From the NCBI RefSeq assembly GCF_000835495.1, contig NW_015622546.1:436883-500882 (forward strand): a stretch of 64,000 nucleotides of DNA. The letters run 5' to 3'. Position 1 is the first letter of the stretch. The number at the start of each line of letters is the position of its first letter. This document shows positions 34,745-46,827 of the stretch, in pieces. The position numbers were made by a program, and so were the translations under genes. The notes below the pieces were generated by a model. It searched no databases. It was not told the DNA's origin and saw only the letters and a list, made by a program, of their open reading frames with translations. Source of the DNA: Cladophialophora immunda (taxonomy: Eukaryota; Ascomycota; Eurotiomycetes; Chaetothyriales; Herpotrichiellaceae).

Positions 34745-36344
34745 CTACGCAGAAGCACGACGCTTCAAGGACTTCTCATCCGCCTTGAACATCTCTCCTT
34801 GCGTCTTCAACTTCATCAAGATATAGGCCGCCTTAGTGTCGGTAAATCCCCTTGAGGACTTCTTTCTCGCTGCAACATTATTCTGCCCCTTCGAGTCCTC
34901 AGAATCGTCTGACCCTGCATCGTAGTCTTCATCAACCTCCATCATTTCCGCGGCTGATCTGGGCGACATGTCTAGGACCGATTTGTCTGCTTCGACAGAG
35001 TTCGGTGGAGTGGCAGGGAACAAGGGCCTCCTAGGGGGTGGCAACAGGTCAAGAGGGGTGTGAGATCGTGGGATATTGGCTGCCGTCCGGCCTTTGCGAG
35101 TTGCTCTACAAGGTGAAGATGACCTAGTAGTGCTGGACGGTGACCAAGGGTTGTCAAAAGAGATCTTGGGAGGAGAGCGAGGGGTGTTGACCGCAGACCA
35201 AGGGTTGGTAAAGGCAATCTGGGGCGAGGGAGAAGACAATTCGTATTTGTCCTCACGACTTGTGTCCGTCGAGTATTCACTCTGGGAGTCCGTCTCTTTG
35301 TAGGGTTTGGGCAGGATCATTCTGAGTTGAGGCCGGACCTTGGGCGTCTGCGGTGTCTGCGACGTCTGAGGGCTGGATATGCCGGACGATGGCCCCGACG
35401 CAGCCAAGTTCTCAAGTTCACGATAGTGCCGAGCCTGCAGAGCACAACGTTTGGTGATCTCTGGGTCAATCTGCATAGAGCCGAAATTCTCAGAGTCGGG
35501 AGGGAGACAGAGCTCTGGGAAGGCTTTTCCAAACACCGGGGTCAGGGCGTAGCGAATGTGCCAGCAGAACGTGGCAGCCATTGCCTTGGCCGCGTCGTAG
35601 GGAATCCAGTAACCTGGACCTTGAGTCAGTTCCTGTCTGGACGAGGATTACCACCGCCTATGCATACCTTGTGCAACAAGAGCTCCTCCGGTGATGCTGT
35701 GGCACAGTTCTTTCAAGCCGGGATTCCTGCTCAGCATCTTTGCGGGAGTAGTCTGCAGGCACACAGTCAGCTCCGATGGACATCACTTGTGCAGTGGCAT
35801 AAGCACCTTTGAATAGTTCCCACACTTGAATAGAGGCGTGGTCCGGACCAGACCGATGTTGTAGTCCCACAGCATGGTGTATGTGTTTGATTCGCCCGGT
35901 ATTTTGAATTGGTATTGGAAGACTAGGCTTGGTTAGCTGGACAGCATGGGTCAACTGCTTGGGGAAAATACCTTCGAAGCTCTCCCTGCCTGTCTTCTCC
36001 CAAAACAACTTCTTCTCACTGTTGTACGGGATATGTCTTGGGTAGGTTGCTATGTCGCCAATCGGGTAGACTTCATACATCTGATGTTTGGCCTCTAGCA
36101 ACTCATCTTGATACTCGTCAGGTGGATATCGACATTCTCCTTGGATGACCCCCGGCTTGAAGACCGCAGCATCTTTGCACATCTTCTGCTTCTTTCGAAT
36201 GCGCTTGTCTGGTTCATGTCCAACTGTGTCAGACGCCGCCGAAGCCTGGCTGCCGTGGGCGGAGAGCTCGTCCCTGCTGTCGTTGTTGCTTTCATAGTTC
36301 TCCCCGTCCTCGACGGGGTTGAGGAGAGATTGGATTGCAGTCAT
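34745..36344 (-). CDS. APSES-domain transcription factor, Xbp1-like
   Basis: Exons 35972-36344, 35807-35922, 35668-35752 and 34745-35613 give 480 residues. The APSES (KilA-N type) DNA-binding domain spans about residues 125-240 and is split by three of the exon joins: [19 protein letters not shown], the segment after [23 protein letters not shown], and [15 protein letters not shown]. The pattern is that of the Xbp1 branch, not the Swi4/Mbp1 branch, and no ankyrin repeats follow. The C-terminal half is disordered, proline-rich and acidic ([20 protein letters not shown]). Xbp1 in yeast represses cell-cycle genes under stress. A similar nuclear repressor role is inferred from family only. Confidence 0.85.
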
Positions 36345-37665
36345 GCCGAAGGACTATCACTTTGGGTGGAAAAGAGTGAGGTATGGCAACACTTGACGCT
36401 CGCAAGGGCGGTTTGATATATCTGCAGGCACAAAGATCTGCTTGATGGCACGACAAATGGCAAATAATAACCCGGAAACCACGCCACAACAAAGCTTAGA
36501 ATCTTGCAATCTGCACGTTCTCCATGGAATGATTGTACCCACTTCCACTTTGGCCATGAGATACAAAGAAAAATATCGGATGATGAGCGTGTCTTTGCAC
36601 TCATGCAATAGCTGAGGCAGGCGGCCAGTCTAGGCCGGGAGGTAGACGAGGCGGTCTCTTCATGATCGTCCTTCCTGCACGAATCAAAGTATCCACGGTA
36701 CTCAATCTGGCTGGCACGCTAGATGAGCGGTGTAGGAGTTCGTTCTTGAGGGATCGGAATGGCGCAGCGGCGAGGCTCAAGTTCCCAGAAAGACTGGAAC
36801 CTGAAAGCTTAGTCCATTGATTTCCTGTCTCTCCACACACCTGGGCCAGACGTACGTCGAGCTATCCTGGCGTCAAGGGAGAGTGTTAAACGTGTAGACA
36901 GACAGCTGGAGACGTTAAGACAACGATAGATCTCAAACAAGGCAGACACTCTTTTCGTGAAGACTGAGGCCGGGTTCGCAGGATTTGCGCACTATCCTGC
37001 AGACGGCCTCGAGCCACGTTGATCGACAGGGAATCAGGATCTATCGCAAACACAACCGCAAATTGTCAGCCAAATCAGAAACTGCAATTGAAGGGAGAAC
37101 AACACGCACCCAAGAGTTGCTGGTCTAGCCATCCAGACGTTGACCCTCCGCCGGTACCTTGCATTGGCAGGTGGCACAATCAGCCCACTGTTTGGTCAGC
37201 CTTGCGATAGTCACAGAACAAACAAAGAAATCCCTGCGTCAAGCCATGCACAGAAGATACACAAAAGTGTAAGATCCCTTGACTTGATCCTCCAAGCATG
37301 TTTTGGCAGGCATGAAGTGCGGCCAGGAGATCAGGCAGAGCACACAGGATTTCAAACACATTCCAAGCTGAAACACGTCGAGAGCCATGATCTTTTGCAT
37401 TCCGCCCAGACACACATTCAGGAACAATCACAGAAGGATAACTGTCCGGGTCAGCAAAAGAGCTGGATTGGAATATGCGATACCCAAGGAAACTATGTCA
37501 CCACCGCCACAGAACATCGTTTGCCAACCGTTGCCCGACGCCATTCCGACCAAAACAGAAACTCCGGAACCAAATTCACGTTCACATCTCGTGTCTCATC
37601 CCGCCCGACACCTGATCCACCCGTGCAAGTATTGGACCAGTTCAACCACCGCCTTCGTCGCATAA
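36345..37665. other. Intergenic, no gene seen
   Basis: About 1.3 kb containing the APSES gene promoter and the TOP2 3' region. An open frame at 37140-38030 on the plus strand is mostly antisense to TOP2 and is not taken as a gene. Confidence 0.5.
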
Positions 37666-40600
37666 TCACTCGTCCGAAAATACCGCGGAGGAGCCATCGT
37701 CTTGGAAACCCCCATCTTTGTCCTCATCATCATCGTCGTCATCGTCTTCAAAAGTGTAGGTCGTCGGCTTCTTCGCAGTCACTGCTCGTCTTGCCGGTCT
37801 TGCTGCTGGTTTCCTTGCAACAGGCCCGTCTAGCTCAGAGCCTGAAGGTGACTTTAGGATATCATCTGCCAGAGCATCCATGTCATCATCTGAATCCACA
37901 ATCTTCTTTTTTGCAAGTCTTTTCGCGTATGCCTTCGCAGCGGGGGATTGTTCAACCTTCTTCGTCGCTAAAGCTTTCTTGGGGGCCGTTTTCTTTGGTT
38001 TTGCCTGCTCATCCTTCACTGCCTTTTTAGCAGGGCCCTTCTTATTTGCTTTTGGCGGTACAACATCGCTGTCACTGTCGTCGCTGACAATCTTCTTTAC
38101 CTTCTTGGGTGCAGGCTTCTTCCTGACCTTCACCGGAGCATTGTCTTCGTCGGAATCTCGGAGAACGTTGGTGTCATCCTTATTTGTCACAATGATGGAT
38201 CGTCTCGGAGACTGTTGCGGAGCAAGCATCTTGTAGTCGGTCTCGTCCTCGGATAGATCCATCGAGGCCTTTGCAGGCGGCTTCAGAGCCGGCTTATATC
38301 CATGGCTGCTGGTTGGTCGGGAAACAGAGTTGGAGAAAAGCGCACGCGATTCACCCCCGCTATCTGTGTTGAGATTGCTTGGTAGACCTTTCACCATGTC
38401 ACCAAGATCAGCGAGCAGATCGTCTCCATTGTCGCTTTCGGAGTCACTCAATAGCGCATAGTTTGTTGGCTTTTTGGTTACCGCACGAGCATGTCGGGGT
38501 GCAGCCTTGAGAATGCGGTTCTCGCCGTCAGACTCATCTTTCACACCGTTGACAAGGCGATCATTGCTGGGCTTCGCAAGGTCCTCCTCTGGTTCCTCAA
38601 TGGGGTCACTGGCACCATCAGTATACAGGCTTCGCTTCTCCAATGCATTCTTCAAAGCATTGGTCTTTGGGGCAGCATACGCTGTAATAGAGCGCTGTTT
38701 CGGAACCTGAACCGGTTTCGGAGCAGGCGCACTCTTCTTTGCTTTTGGAGCAGACTCCTGGAAATCAGAGTCATCGTCCCACGCATCACCAAGTCCCTTG
38801 CGCTTCTTGATGGTCGGCTTCGTCGTTGCTGCTGTAGCAAATTTCTTCGAGACGCGACGTCCCTTCCGGATATTGCGTTTGCGGTTGTGCTCGTCTTCCA
38901 GCTGAAACCTCCATTCGGCGATGAATTCATCAAGATCGTGTTTCCACAGATCTTCCTTGGATTTCTTCATCAAAGCATCGATCTCCTCCTCTTTGTCTCC
39001 GATCTGTCGCTGGAGTCGCTCAACTCGCTCCTGGGTTAAAGACCAAAGAGCCATGCCGAGAAGGTAGTCGTAGGCGCTGGCGTCAACAGACTCTTCCTCG
39101 TCCTCTTCGACAACTGGCTCGTTCTCACCTTCTTTGGCGGCGTCTTGAGTTTTGGGGAAAGCGTCAAATCCAAGCTTCTGGAGTTCTGCAATCAGAACAG
39201 CCTTTTTCTTCTTGGAGATATTAAGTTTTCCGTCAATGATCATCTGAATGAACCTGGCTTGGTTCGTCAGCCGTCTGAGATCTTTCTGCATCTCTTGCAA
39301 AAGCCATTCCTTGCGCTTAGCATACAACTGCAGACGATAGCTGTAGAATTCGTCCATGATCGCTTCGACGTTCGCATATTTGGTGATGCGGCCCTCTGGA
39401 TCAAACGCAACAAGATTTGATGTTGCCACTGACTTTGTGAGCTTGAATTTCTCCACAAGACCTTCTTCTACAGCAGACTTCATGTGCTTCTCGTCCAGCT
39501 GGATGATAAAATGCACTGAGTCGTGAGTATTATAATCCTTGTAGTCCTTGATAAACGATGGGGCTTTCTCTGCTTTGATGATCTCTTCTAGTCGATCCTT
39601 GAAATCCTGCGTCCAGGTACGGATGGGCAACTCTGTTATCTCAACTTCAGTGTCGCCGCTTTGGTGGATGATGCCACTGAATTGGAATCGGTCAGGTCCG
39701 GTAGCCTTGACTTCACCTTTGAATCCGCGGAACCAGGGCTGCATAGGCTTCCAGTCTTCGCCGGCCATTCTGCGTTTGAGGTTGTCCACGATGTCTTCTG
39801 GATTGTAGTTGGGGATAGAAGAACTCCAGCCCGTGCCAATACCGTCAGCACCATTGACGAGGACCATTGGGACGATCGGTACGTATACCTCGGGCTCGAT
39901 CTTCTTGTCATCATCATAGTTATAGGACAGAAGGGGTTCATCGGCTTGGTGAAACAGCTTCCTTGCGAAGGGCGATAGACGGGTGAAAATGTATCGAGCG
40001 CTTGCAGAATCGCTGCCGCCCTGGTTTCGGGTACCAAATTGGCCTGAGGGCTCCAACAAGTTGACATTGTTCGATCCGACAAAGCTTTGGGCCAGGCCGA
40101 CAATCGTCTGCTGGAGAGATGTTTCACCATGGTGATACGCGGTCATACCACCGACCAAACCCGCCAGCTCAGCAACCTTCATATCCTTTTTCAGATTGCG
40201 CTTGAAGCATGCATACATGACTTTTCGCTGACCAGGCTTTAGACCATCAACTACTGAGGGGATAGATCGGATGTTGTCGGCCATGCTGAACAGAATTAGC
40301 TCTTTGTTGACGAAATCGGTGTAGGAAATGTTTTTGGTCGTGTGGTCCAAAAATGTCCCTGGTTTGAATTGCCGCAACCACTCCTTTCGCTCGTCGGCCT
40401 TCTTCTTGGAAAAGGCAAGTTCGATCAAAGAGGCTTCATCGTCCTTCATGACGTCGAATTCTTTGTGGTGCTTGTCGATATCATTGAAGTATTGCTGTGC
40501 ATCTTCGGTCGTGCTTGTACCCAACCCCTTGTAGTATTTGTTCTCCCAACCACGTTCGTGCTTATGTGCTTCTTTCCAAGCCTCATACTCCGGCATGGTA

Positions 40601-42750
40601 TAAAAGGAGCGAGACTGGGTAGGATTCTTAGGATCGCCCTTCCATACTTTGACAATGGGAGTAATGAACTCGACCAAGAATTTCGGGATTTTAAGGAGAC
40701 TGGGAAACTGAACCTGCAGGAAGTTTATCAACAATCCCTTAATATGACTTCCATCATGATCTTGATCAGTCATGATCATCAAATGTCCATAGCGGAGGCC
40801 ATTTGTGTCAGAATACACCTTCTTGTGCTGAAGCCCAAGGAAGTTCTTGATGTTCTGGATCTCAGCGTTTTTGGAGATTTGATCAATAGAAGCATCTCTG
40901 ACGTTGAGGAGCTTACCCCGCAACGGAAACACGCCGAACAGGTCGGGACCGACGACGGAACGTCCTGCCATGGCAAGACCTTTCGCCGAGTCACCTTCGG
41001 TCAAAATCAAGGTACACTTATGCCCTTCTCTCGTGCCGGCCTTGTTTGCGTCCGTCAGTTTGGGGTTGTTCATTCGGCTCCGCCTGCTCCCATCAGATTT
41101 CTTTAGGATTTGATCGGCTTTCTGCTGGGCAAAGTGAAGAATGTTGTTGATAACTTCGGTTTTGGCAACCTTCTTCATGAATTCGTCTGACACCTGACAC
41201 TTACTTCCAAACTGACTAGCTTTTGTAGTCAATTGTTCTTTGGTCTGTGAAGTGAAGGCTGGGTTGACAATCAGGGCATTGACGAAGATGAAGATATGAT
41301 TGCGAATCTGGTTAGGCTTCAGTTGCGCACCGCCCTTGTTCTTTTTCTTGACGACTTCCATCAAGCGGTTGACGATCTGGTCGGCAATATAGTTGACATG
41401 TGTGCCTCCTGAGGTGGTGGCGATGGAGTTGACGAACGACACCTGTTGGAATGAGCCGTCAGACACGGCGAAGCCAATCTCCCACCGGGAGTCGGGAGAT
41501 TCTGTGATGATTTCAGACGTGTCATTTGCAGCCTCCTCACCACGCTCCTTCTTGATTGCTTTGGTATACATTTCAATGTACTTTTTGAAATTTCTGACGG
41601 GAACGGCGGAACCATTGAGTTTGACTTTGACCCCTTTACAGGTGCCGGCAAGATCGTAGACCCGGCGCTTGAAGAGTGCTTCGAGATCATCATCCATAGC
41701 CGTCATGCCAAACTTTGCGAAGTCAGGGTAAAATGTGACTTTAGTGTAGTCTTCCCCTTTGGAATCGGTGATCCTAGCCTTGCCCATCTCGGACATATTC
41801 TTGGTCCAGGTCTGCTTGTATTTCTTCTTTTGTTTCGAGTCGGCAGTCTCAATAGTGAATTCGGTGCTGAAGATGTTGGCCAGCTTCGCACCGTAGCCAT
41901 TCCTGCCACCTGTGATCTTCTGTTCGTTGTCGTCGTAATTCGAGCCGGTTAAGAGATGGCCGAAAATCATCTCTGGGATGTAGATCTTTTCTTTCGAGTG
42001 GATCTCGATAGGAATACCACGGCCATTGTTCCAGACGCTGACTTCGCCCTTTTCTCGGTCCACGGTAACACGGATCTCATCCATCTTCTTGTCATTTTGC
42101 TTATTATCTGCGGCATTGACCAAGATTTCATCGAAGATCTTGAATATACCGGGGACAAAAGATATTTCGCGGAATTCCATGCAATCTTGTTCCGTGTTGT
42201 AGACCCACATCTGCTTTTCTGTGCGCTCGACCGAGCCAATGTAGGTGTCGGGACGCTTGATGATATGTTCGAGCTGGGTAAGTTTCTGGTATTGCTCGGA
42301 GACGCGTTTCTTCTTCTTCTGGGGCTGTGGTGAATCGGTCGCGCCATCAAGGCCTATGGCTTCATTGACAACATCGCCGAGAGGTTTCTTATGACTCCCT
42401 TTGACAGGGTTCGGCTTCGCTTTCTTTGCCTGCGGAGGAGTGTCTTCAAGCAGCGACTCATCATCGAAGGGGTTGCCGGCTTCATCGTCTGAGGCTTCGT
42501 CTTCCGAGTCTTTCTTCGAGCGCTTCTTAGGAACGGTAGTCTTTGGCTTCGGGCCGGGTTTCGCTTTGGGAACCGTCGCCTTCTTCGTCGCAGCCTTAGA
42601 TTCGGAGGCTTTCTTGACGGGCTTGGTCTTTGGTTTCTGAGTAGACTTGTCAGAAAATGCGCTCCCATTGCTGGGAGATGCGCTGGGACTTACAGCAACA
42701 GGCTCAAAATCTGAGCTGCCGTCATCGATGTCGAACATGGAGTCGTCCAT
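37666..42750 (-). CDS. TOP2: DNA topoisomerase II
   Basis: One exon of 1694 residues from the ATG at 42750 (MDDSMFDIDDGSSDFEP); the frame extends a few codons upstream only with a GTG. An acidic and lysine-rich N-terminal extension of about 130 residues precedes the GHKL ATPase domain (LVNAADNKQNDKKMDEI, NNGRGIPIEIH, GGRNGYGAKLANIFS). The TOPRIM domain has EGDSAKGLAMAGR (Glu585 by count) and the DQDHDGSHIKG motif. The breakage-reunion domain has the active-site tyrosine in ARYIFTRL at about residue 920. A long charged C-terminal tail follows, as in eukaryotic type IIA enzymes. It is a nuclear, ATP-dependent enzyme that passes duplexes to decatenate chromosomes. The lack of introns is notable for a gene of this size here. 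Confidence 0.98.
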   Translation of the reverse strand: MDDSMFDIDDGSSDFEPVAVSPSASPSNGSAFSDKSTQKPKTKPVKKASESKAATKKATVPKAKPGPKPKTTVPKKRSKKDSEDEASDDEAGNPFDDESLLEDTPPQAKKAKPNPVKGSHKKPLGDVVNEAIGLDGATDSPQPQKKKKRVSEQYQKLTQLEHIIKRPDTYIGSVERTEKQMWVYNTEQDCMEFREISFVPGIFKIFDEILVNAADNKQNDKKMDEIRVTVDREKGEVSVWNNGRGIPIEIHSKEKIYIPEMIFGHLLTGSNYDDNEQKITGGRNGYGAKLANIFSTEFTIETADSKQKKKYKQTWTKNMSEMGKARITDSKGEDYTKVTFYPDFAKFGMTAMDDDLEALFKRRVYDLAGTCKGVKVKLNGSAVPVRNFKKYIEMYTKAIKKERGEEAANDTSEIITESPDSRWEIGFAVSDGSFQQVSFVNSIATTSGGTHVNYIADQIVNRLMEVVKKKNKGGAQLKPNQIRNHIFIFVNALIVNPAFTSQTKEQLTTKASQFGSKCQVSDEFMKKVAKTEVINNILHFAQQKADQILKKSDGSRRSRMNNPKLTDANKAGTREGHKCTLILTEGDSAKGLAMAGRSVVGPDLFGVFPLRGKLLNVRDASIDQISKNAEIQNIKNFLGLQHKKVYSDTNGLRYGHLMIMTDQDHDGSHIKGLLINFLQVQFPSLLKIPKFLVEFITPIVKVWKGDPKNPTQSRSFYTMPEYEAWKEAHKHERGWENKYYKGLGTSTTEDAQQYFNDIDKHHKEFDVMKDDEASLIELAFSKKKADERKEWLRQFKPGTFLDHTTKNISYTDFVNKELILFSMADNIRSIPSVVDGLKPGQRKVMYACFKRNLKKDMKVAELAGLVGGMTAYHHGETSLQQTIVGLAQSFVGSNNVNLLEPSGQFGTRNQGGSDSASARYIFTRLSPFARKLFHQADEPLLSYNYDDDKKIEPEVYVPIVPMVLVNGADGIGTGWSSSIPNYNPEDIVDNLKRRMAGEDWKPMQPWFRGFKGEVKATGPDRFQFSGIIHQSGDTEVEITELPIRTWTQDFKDRLEEIIKAEKAPSFIKDYKDYNTHDSVHFIIQLDEKHMKSAVEEGLVEKFKLTKSVATSNLVAFDPEGRITKYANVEAIMDEFYSYRLQLYAKRKEWLLQEMQKDLRRLTNQARFIQMIIDGKLNISKKKKAVLIAELQKLGFDAFPKTQDAAKEGENEPVVEEDEEESVDASAYDYLLGMALWSLTQERVERLQRQIGDKEEEIDALMKKSKEDLWKHDLDEFIAEWRFQLEDEHNRKRNIRKGRRVSKKFATAATTKPTIKKRKGLGDAWDDDSDFQESAPKAKKSAPAPKPVQVPKQRSITAYAAPKTNALKNALEKRSLYTDGASDPIEEPEEDLAKPSNDRLVNGVKDESDGENRILKAAPRHARAVTKKPTNYALLSDSESDNGDDLLADLGDMVKGLPSNLNTDSGGESRALFSNSVSRPTSSHGYKPALKPPAKASMDLSEDETDYKMLAPQQSPRRSIIVTNKDDTNVLRDSDEDNAPVKVRKKPAPKKVKKIVSDDSDSDVVPPKANKKGPAKKAVKDEQAKPKKTAPKKALATKKVEQSPAAKAYAKRLAKKKIVDSDDDMDALADDILKSPSGSELDGPVARKPAARPARRAVTAKKPTTYTFEDDDDDDDEDKDGGFQDDGSSAVFSDE

Positions 42751-44045
42751 CGCGGTGGTGTTCTCGGACACGAAGGCGAATCAGAAACGCCCAGTCGCTG
42801 GGTCAAGGAGGAAGAGATTGTCAATGCATGCGACACAGAGAGATATCACTTGCTTCCTTATCTGGACAGTCACAGACGATGAAGCAGAGCGTCTCCTGGT
42901 TCGCAGAGGGTTATTGTTGACCTTGTAAACATCAACTTTGAGGGCGAGTTTGGATGACCCACATCGCCAAGAGCTCGCGTCACGAACTAAACCTTTTTAG
43001 GAATTATCGAGCTTTCTTGGGGTGTTCACACAAAAGTACTTTATTCTACTTGCTCTTCACTGCCAGCTTGCTCATCTATTGTTTGGACGATACAAAGTCA
43101 TCGCAGCAGGTTGGCGCAGGAGAACGGCCACGATATATCCTATCAATTGGTGCCATGGAAGCGGATAATGGTTCCCAACATGGACGATAGATATCTGTAA
43201 TATCGACCAGCTGTGGAACGCCCCCTTAAACTAGTGCTCCATCCCGAGTTACTCGAAAGCCTGAACCGCGGGTCTGGGTGCTCCAATGGTGCCATGCCGC
43301 ACACTTCCCATTGCCTTGCCAGATACTCGTATGTCTACGTATGACTATTATCGATTGATAGTGCTTGTATCGTCTGGGAGAGCAACTCATCGCGTGACAT
43401 TCTCTCGTCGTTGCAGCACTTGCGACCTCAGAAGTGTCAGAATGCCCGGCCAACAACAACACTGACCTCCCCGCACCGCCATTGACGCGTTTCTCCTCCA
43501 TCAAGGCTGCCTCCTCAAACTCACCTCTCATGCAGGGCCTCAATAATGAGTCTGTGCCGTGTGCAGAAAGTTCACACAGAGTCATTATACATCATCTGGA
43601 GGCCCTACCTTCTCATGATTTAGTACTCAGGACCTGCAGAGAGCCGAAATTGCACGAACGGTGGGTGATCAAGCATTGGGTGTGGGCAATTTGGCAGGCT
43701 AGTGCCGACTCCATAGTTTCAAAGCCCCTTGGCCCACCACTGCTCAAACATGTCTACCCACCTGGGCACTCATATGGACTGTGCTCGTCTTCCTCCTCCC
43801 TTCATCGTCCTCGACGACAGCCATTCCTTTCTTCCCTGTTCCGCACTTCCCTCGCACGGTCGCTGGCAGACCCGGCGAGCAGTCTCTCTTTGTGATATCT
43901 GCCGGTCGTTGGAGCTACCCAAGTCTCAACCACCCCAAGGGCTCACTCTTTTGCCCTCGCTGTCCGACCTAGAACCTTCCCCGCCTCGTTCACCGCCCCT
44001 GGCATATCGAGAGTGCCTTGCCTAGAGTCTTCAGAACCAACCAGG
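42751..44045. promoter_or_regulatory. Divergent promoter region of TOP2 and the TBC gene
   Basis: About 1.3 kb between divergent starts. Short open frames are present but lack signatures. It is pyrimidine-rich just before 44046, likely the 5' leader. Confidence 0.55.
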
Positions 44046-46827
44046 ATGACCGAAGTCGAAGCCATGCACCCAGTCCCTTCCGAGGCGATCCCCGAGGGTG
44101 GGAGCGATATCGAACCCGAGAATGTGCCTCTCCCTCGCAGTTCCATGGTCTCAGTGCGACTGTCAGATATTCCATTTGATCCCGACCTCGACATCATTGG
44201 TGAGCGAGACATCTCGCAGGAGGCTTCGCAGCCTCGCAGTGGCCCGCCCTCGGCCCGGACCAGTCGATCCTCTTCCCATACTTCCGAGAGCTCAATTTCG
44301 TTAAATTCTGTCAACTGGGAGGGTCTGGAAAAGACAGAGGAACAGGTGCACAAGGACGAGGCCACAGATGAAGTGAGCCCATTATGTCTGTGGCTATGAC
44401 TGCGGCTAACATGAGGCAGTCTACAACGTTGTTACTGGCGCGTTTGGAGAAAGAGAATGCAGCGTTGGCCACCAATCCCAAGGCTGGCATCACAACGACT
44501 TCGCGACCACGCAAAAACACCCGCCCTCCTTCCGTACAACAACTAAAAAGAATGGTCGATGGACCCCAACGCCAATCTTTGAGATATTCGCTATTACCTG
44601 CTCCTCCGATGACGGAATTGGAATTCTGGGCAGCATTGGTTCAAGATTACACTCAAACTGCCCAGCGACTGCCCACCCTAACATCGAACAAGATTCGAGG
44701 AGGTGTCCCGCCACCTCTGCGTGGTGTCGTCTGGCCCAGTATCGCTCAGGCTCACGACGGCTTTTTACATTCTGAATACCAGAGACTCTCCAATGAGCCT
44801 TCGCCGTATGACGGCTTGATCGGAAAGGACGTGGGCAGGAGCTTCCCGAACGTTGACATGTTTCGAGAGAAGGACGGCGATGGCCAAAGAATGCTCGGCA
44901 AAGTCTTGAAAGCCTTTTCACTTTATGACAGCAAAATCGGGTATTGCCAGGGCCTTGGATTCGTTGTCGGACCACTCCTGATGCACATGAGCGAACCCGA
45001 AGCATTTTGCATCCTTGTCAGGTCAGGACACCGCTCCGTTTCCAAAGAGAATACTGACTCAAATGTAGGCTTATGGAAAATTACGATCTTCGGTCATGTT
45101 ATCTCCCAGACTTGTCGGGCTTACATCTTCGAATATACCAGTTCCAACAGCTCCTAATTCGACATTTACCGGCACTGGCGGCTCATCTTGAAGAGTTGAA
45201 GGTCGAACCATTATACGTGTCACAATGGTTTTTGTCTTTTTTTGCCGTCACCTGTCCACTTCCTATGTTGCTCAGAATTTACGATGTAATATTGTCTGAG
45301 GGGGCGACAGAAACGCTGATGAGGGTTGCCTTGTCTCTGATGCAACGGAATCAGAAAAAGCTGCTCGCCTGTACCGAATTTGAGGACGCCATGCAGTTTC
45401 TGCTGTCGAGAAGTCTCTGGGACACTTATGCTCAACATGCGGACGATCTGGTGTCGGACTTTGTGTCATTGACTGGGTTGGTGTGCCGAGAGTCTCTGCT
45501 TTCGCTGGAAGCAAACTTCAGGCACTCGCAGAATTTAACAGAGGCGCCCTCGTTGAAGAGCGCTGTGTCTTCCTTCTTGGGCCGATTCTGGGCAGGCTCG
45601 TCACATGCGCCTTCCCGATCTCAGAACCTGAGTCTTATGATTCCAGGAAATAACAAGTCGGTGCGAAAATCGTCCTCCGGGCAAAGTTTGACCTCGACAC
45701 TCAACTCGCTCGAGACAAGTAACACAGACACCAGTACTGTTGCCACGGAGATGTCGGATGAAACACCCCCAAAAGCGACTGTATCCGCTGCCACCAGCGT
45801 CCACTCAGCGGTTGTACCTACCCCTGACTCGAGCAATCGGAATCTCCATCATCAGATCGAAGATCTCCTCACAGAACTCTCCAAAGTCCAACGGCAACAT
45901 GTCGAGCTTGCTCAAGAGCTTCAGCGGGAGCGAGAAGAACGTGAGGAGGACCGGCAGATTGCACGAAAAGTGCTGGAGCAATTACGACGGCAAACCACCG
46001 ATATCAGAGAGCTGGCAGAACCGGAGAGCTCAGAGGCCACGGAGGAGGACATGGAGCTTGACATGCTCATGGCTCAAGCTGAATGCCAACTGTGTCGAGA
46101 CGGCTCGAAGCGGCTGTCCGTGTCGCAGTCCAAGCACCAGCTCCGCGATGCGGTTTCTGAATGGAAGGAGAGGCATGATGCCGAGGTGATAAAGTGTCGA
46201 GATCTCATGAGACAGCTTGACGAGCGAGAAGCGGAACAGAACACTCTCAAAGAGCAGCTGCGAGATGCTCGAGCTCGGGTTCAGGATGCACATCGTGACA
46301 AGCAGCGTTTGGAGAGGACAGTGAGCGAGTTGCGCTCTCGCAACAACTCGGTGCCAGATTCACCTGCCGACCTCTACACCCCCGTCAGCGAATTCCCTGA
46401 CCTGAAGTTACCTGCTCCAAAATCCGGCCTGCGAGAGTTAAGATTGGGCAGACCGGAGGCGACCCGATCAAGCAGCGTCGGGCCGTATTCGAAGCGTTCA
46501 AGCAGCCTCAACACTCAAGCCGTCCTTGCCACGGAAAACCACGAGCCCATTTCCAACGATGCCCTGCTGCTGGAGCTAGTGAATGCCAAGACAGCTGAGG
46601 CGGTGGCACGACAGGAGCTGGAGGAGACCAGAGGGAAGCTAGACGCTTTGCGAAAGATCTTGGGTGGAGCGACATCCTCACCTACAGCACGAGCCAGCAC
46701 GACCGAGTCACCCACGACACCTGCGGTGGCTCCAAGTCAGGGAACAAAGGATCCCCCCAAATCCACACATGCGCCCACTGCAAGCACTGGAGGATTCTTC
46801 AGTGGATGGGGAAAGCGAGGGACGTAA
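44046..46827 (+). CDS. TBC-domain Rab GTPase-activating protein (Gyp5-like)
   Basis: Exons 44046-44372, 44420-45021 and 45069-46827 give 895 residues. The start at 44046 (AGGATGA context) is the first ATG in frame. After a disordered Ser-rich N-terminus, the TBC domain runs from about residue 200 to 420. The arginine finger is Arg249 in IGKDVGRSFPN and the glutamine finger is Gln286 in YCQGLGF, so catalysis should be intact. The second half holds long coiled coils (QREREEREEDRQIARKVLEQ, then a further heptad run). This order resembles Gyp5/Gyl1 and human EVI5 proteins, which act on Rab GTPases at the Golgi and exocytic sites. Confidence 0.92.

Noticed and set aside
36601..36840. 79-codon minus-strand frame ending MKRPPRLPPGLDWPPASAIA
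   Set aside because: No homologue recognised and no clear link to neighbouring exons; left unannotated.
37140..38030. 296-codon open frame on the plus strand
   Set aside because: Its second half is antisense to TOP2, it is low in complexity, and no family motif is visible.
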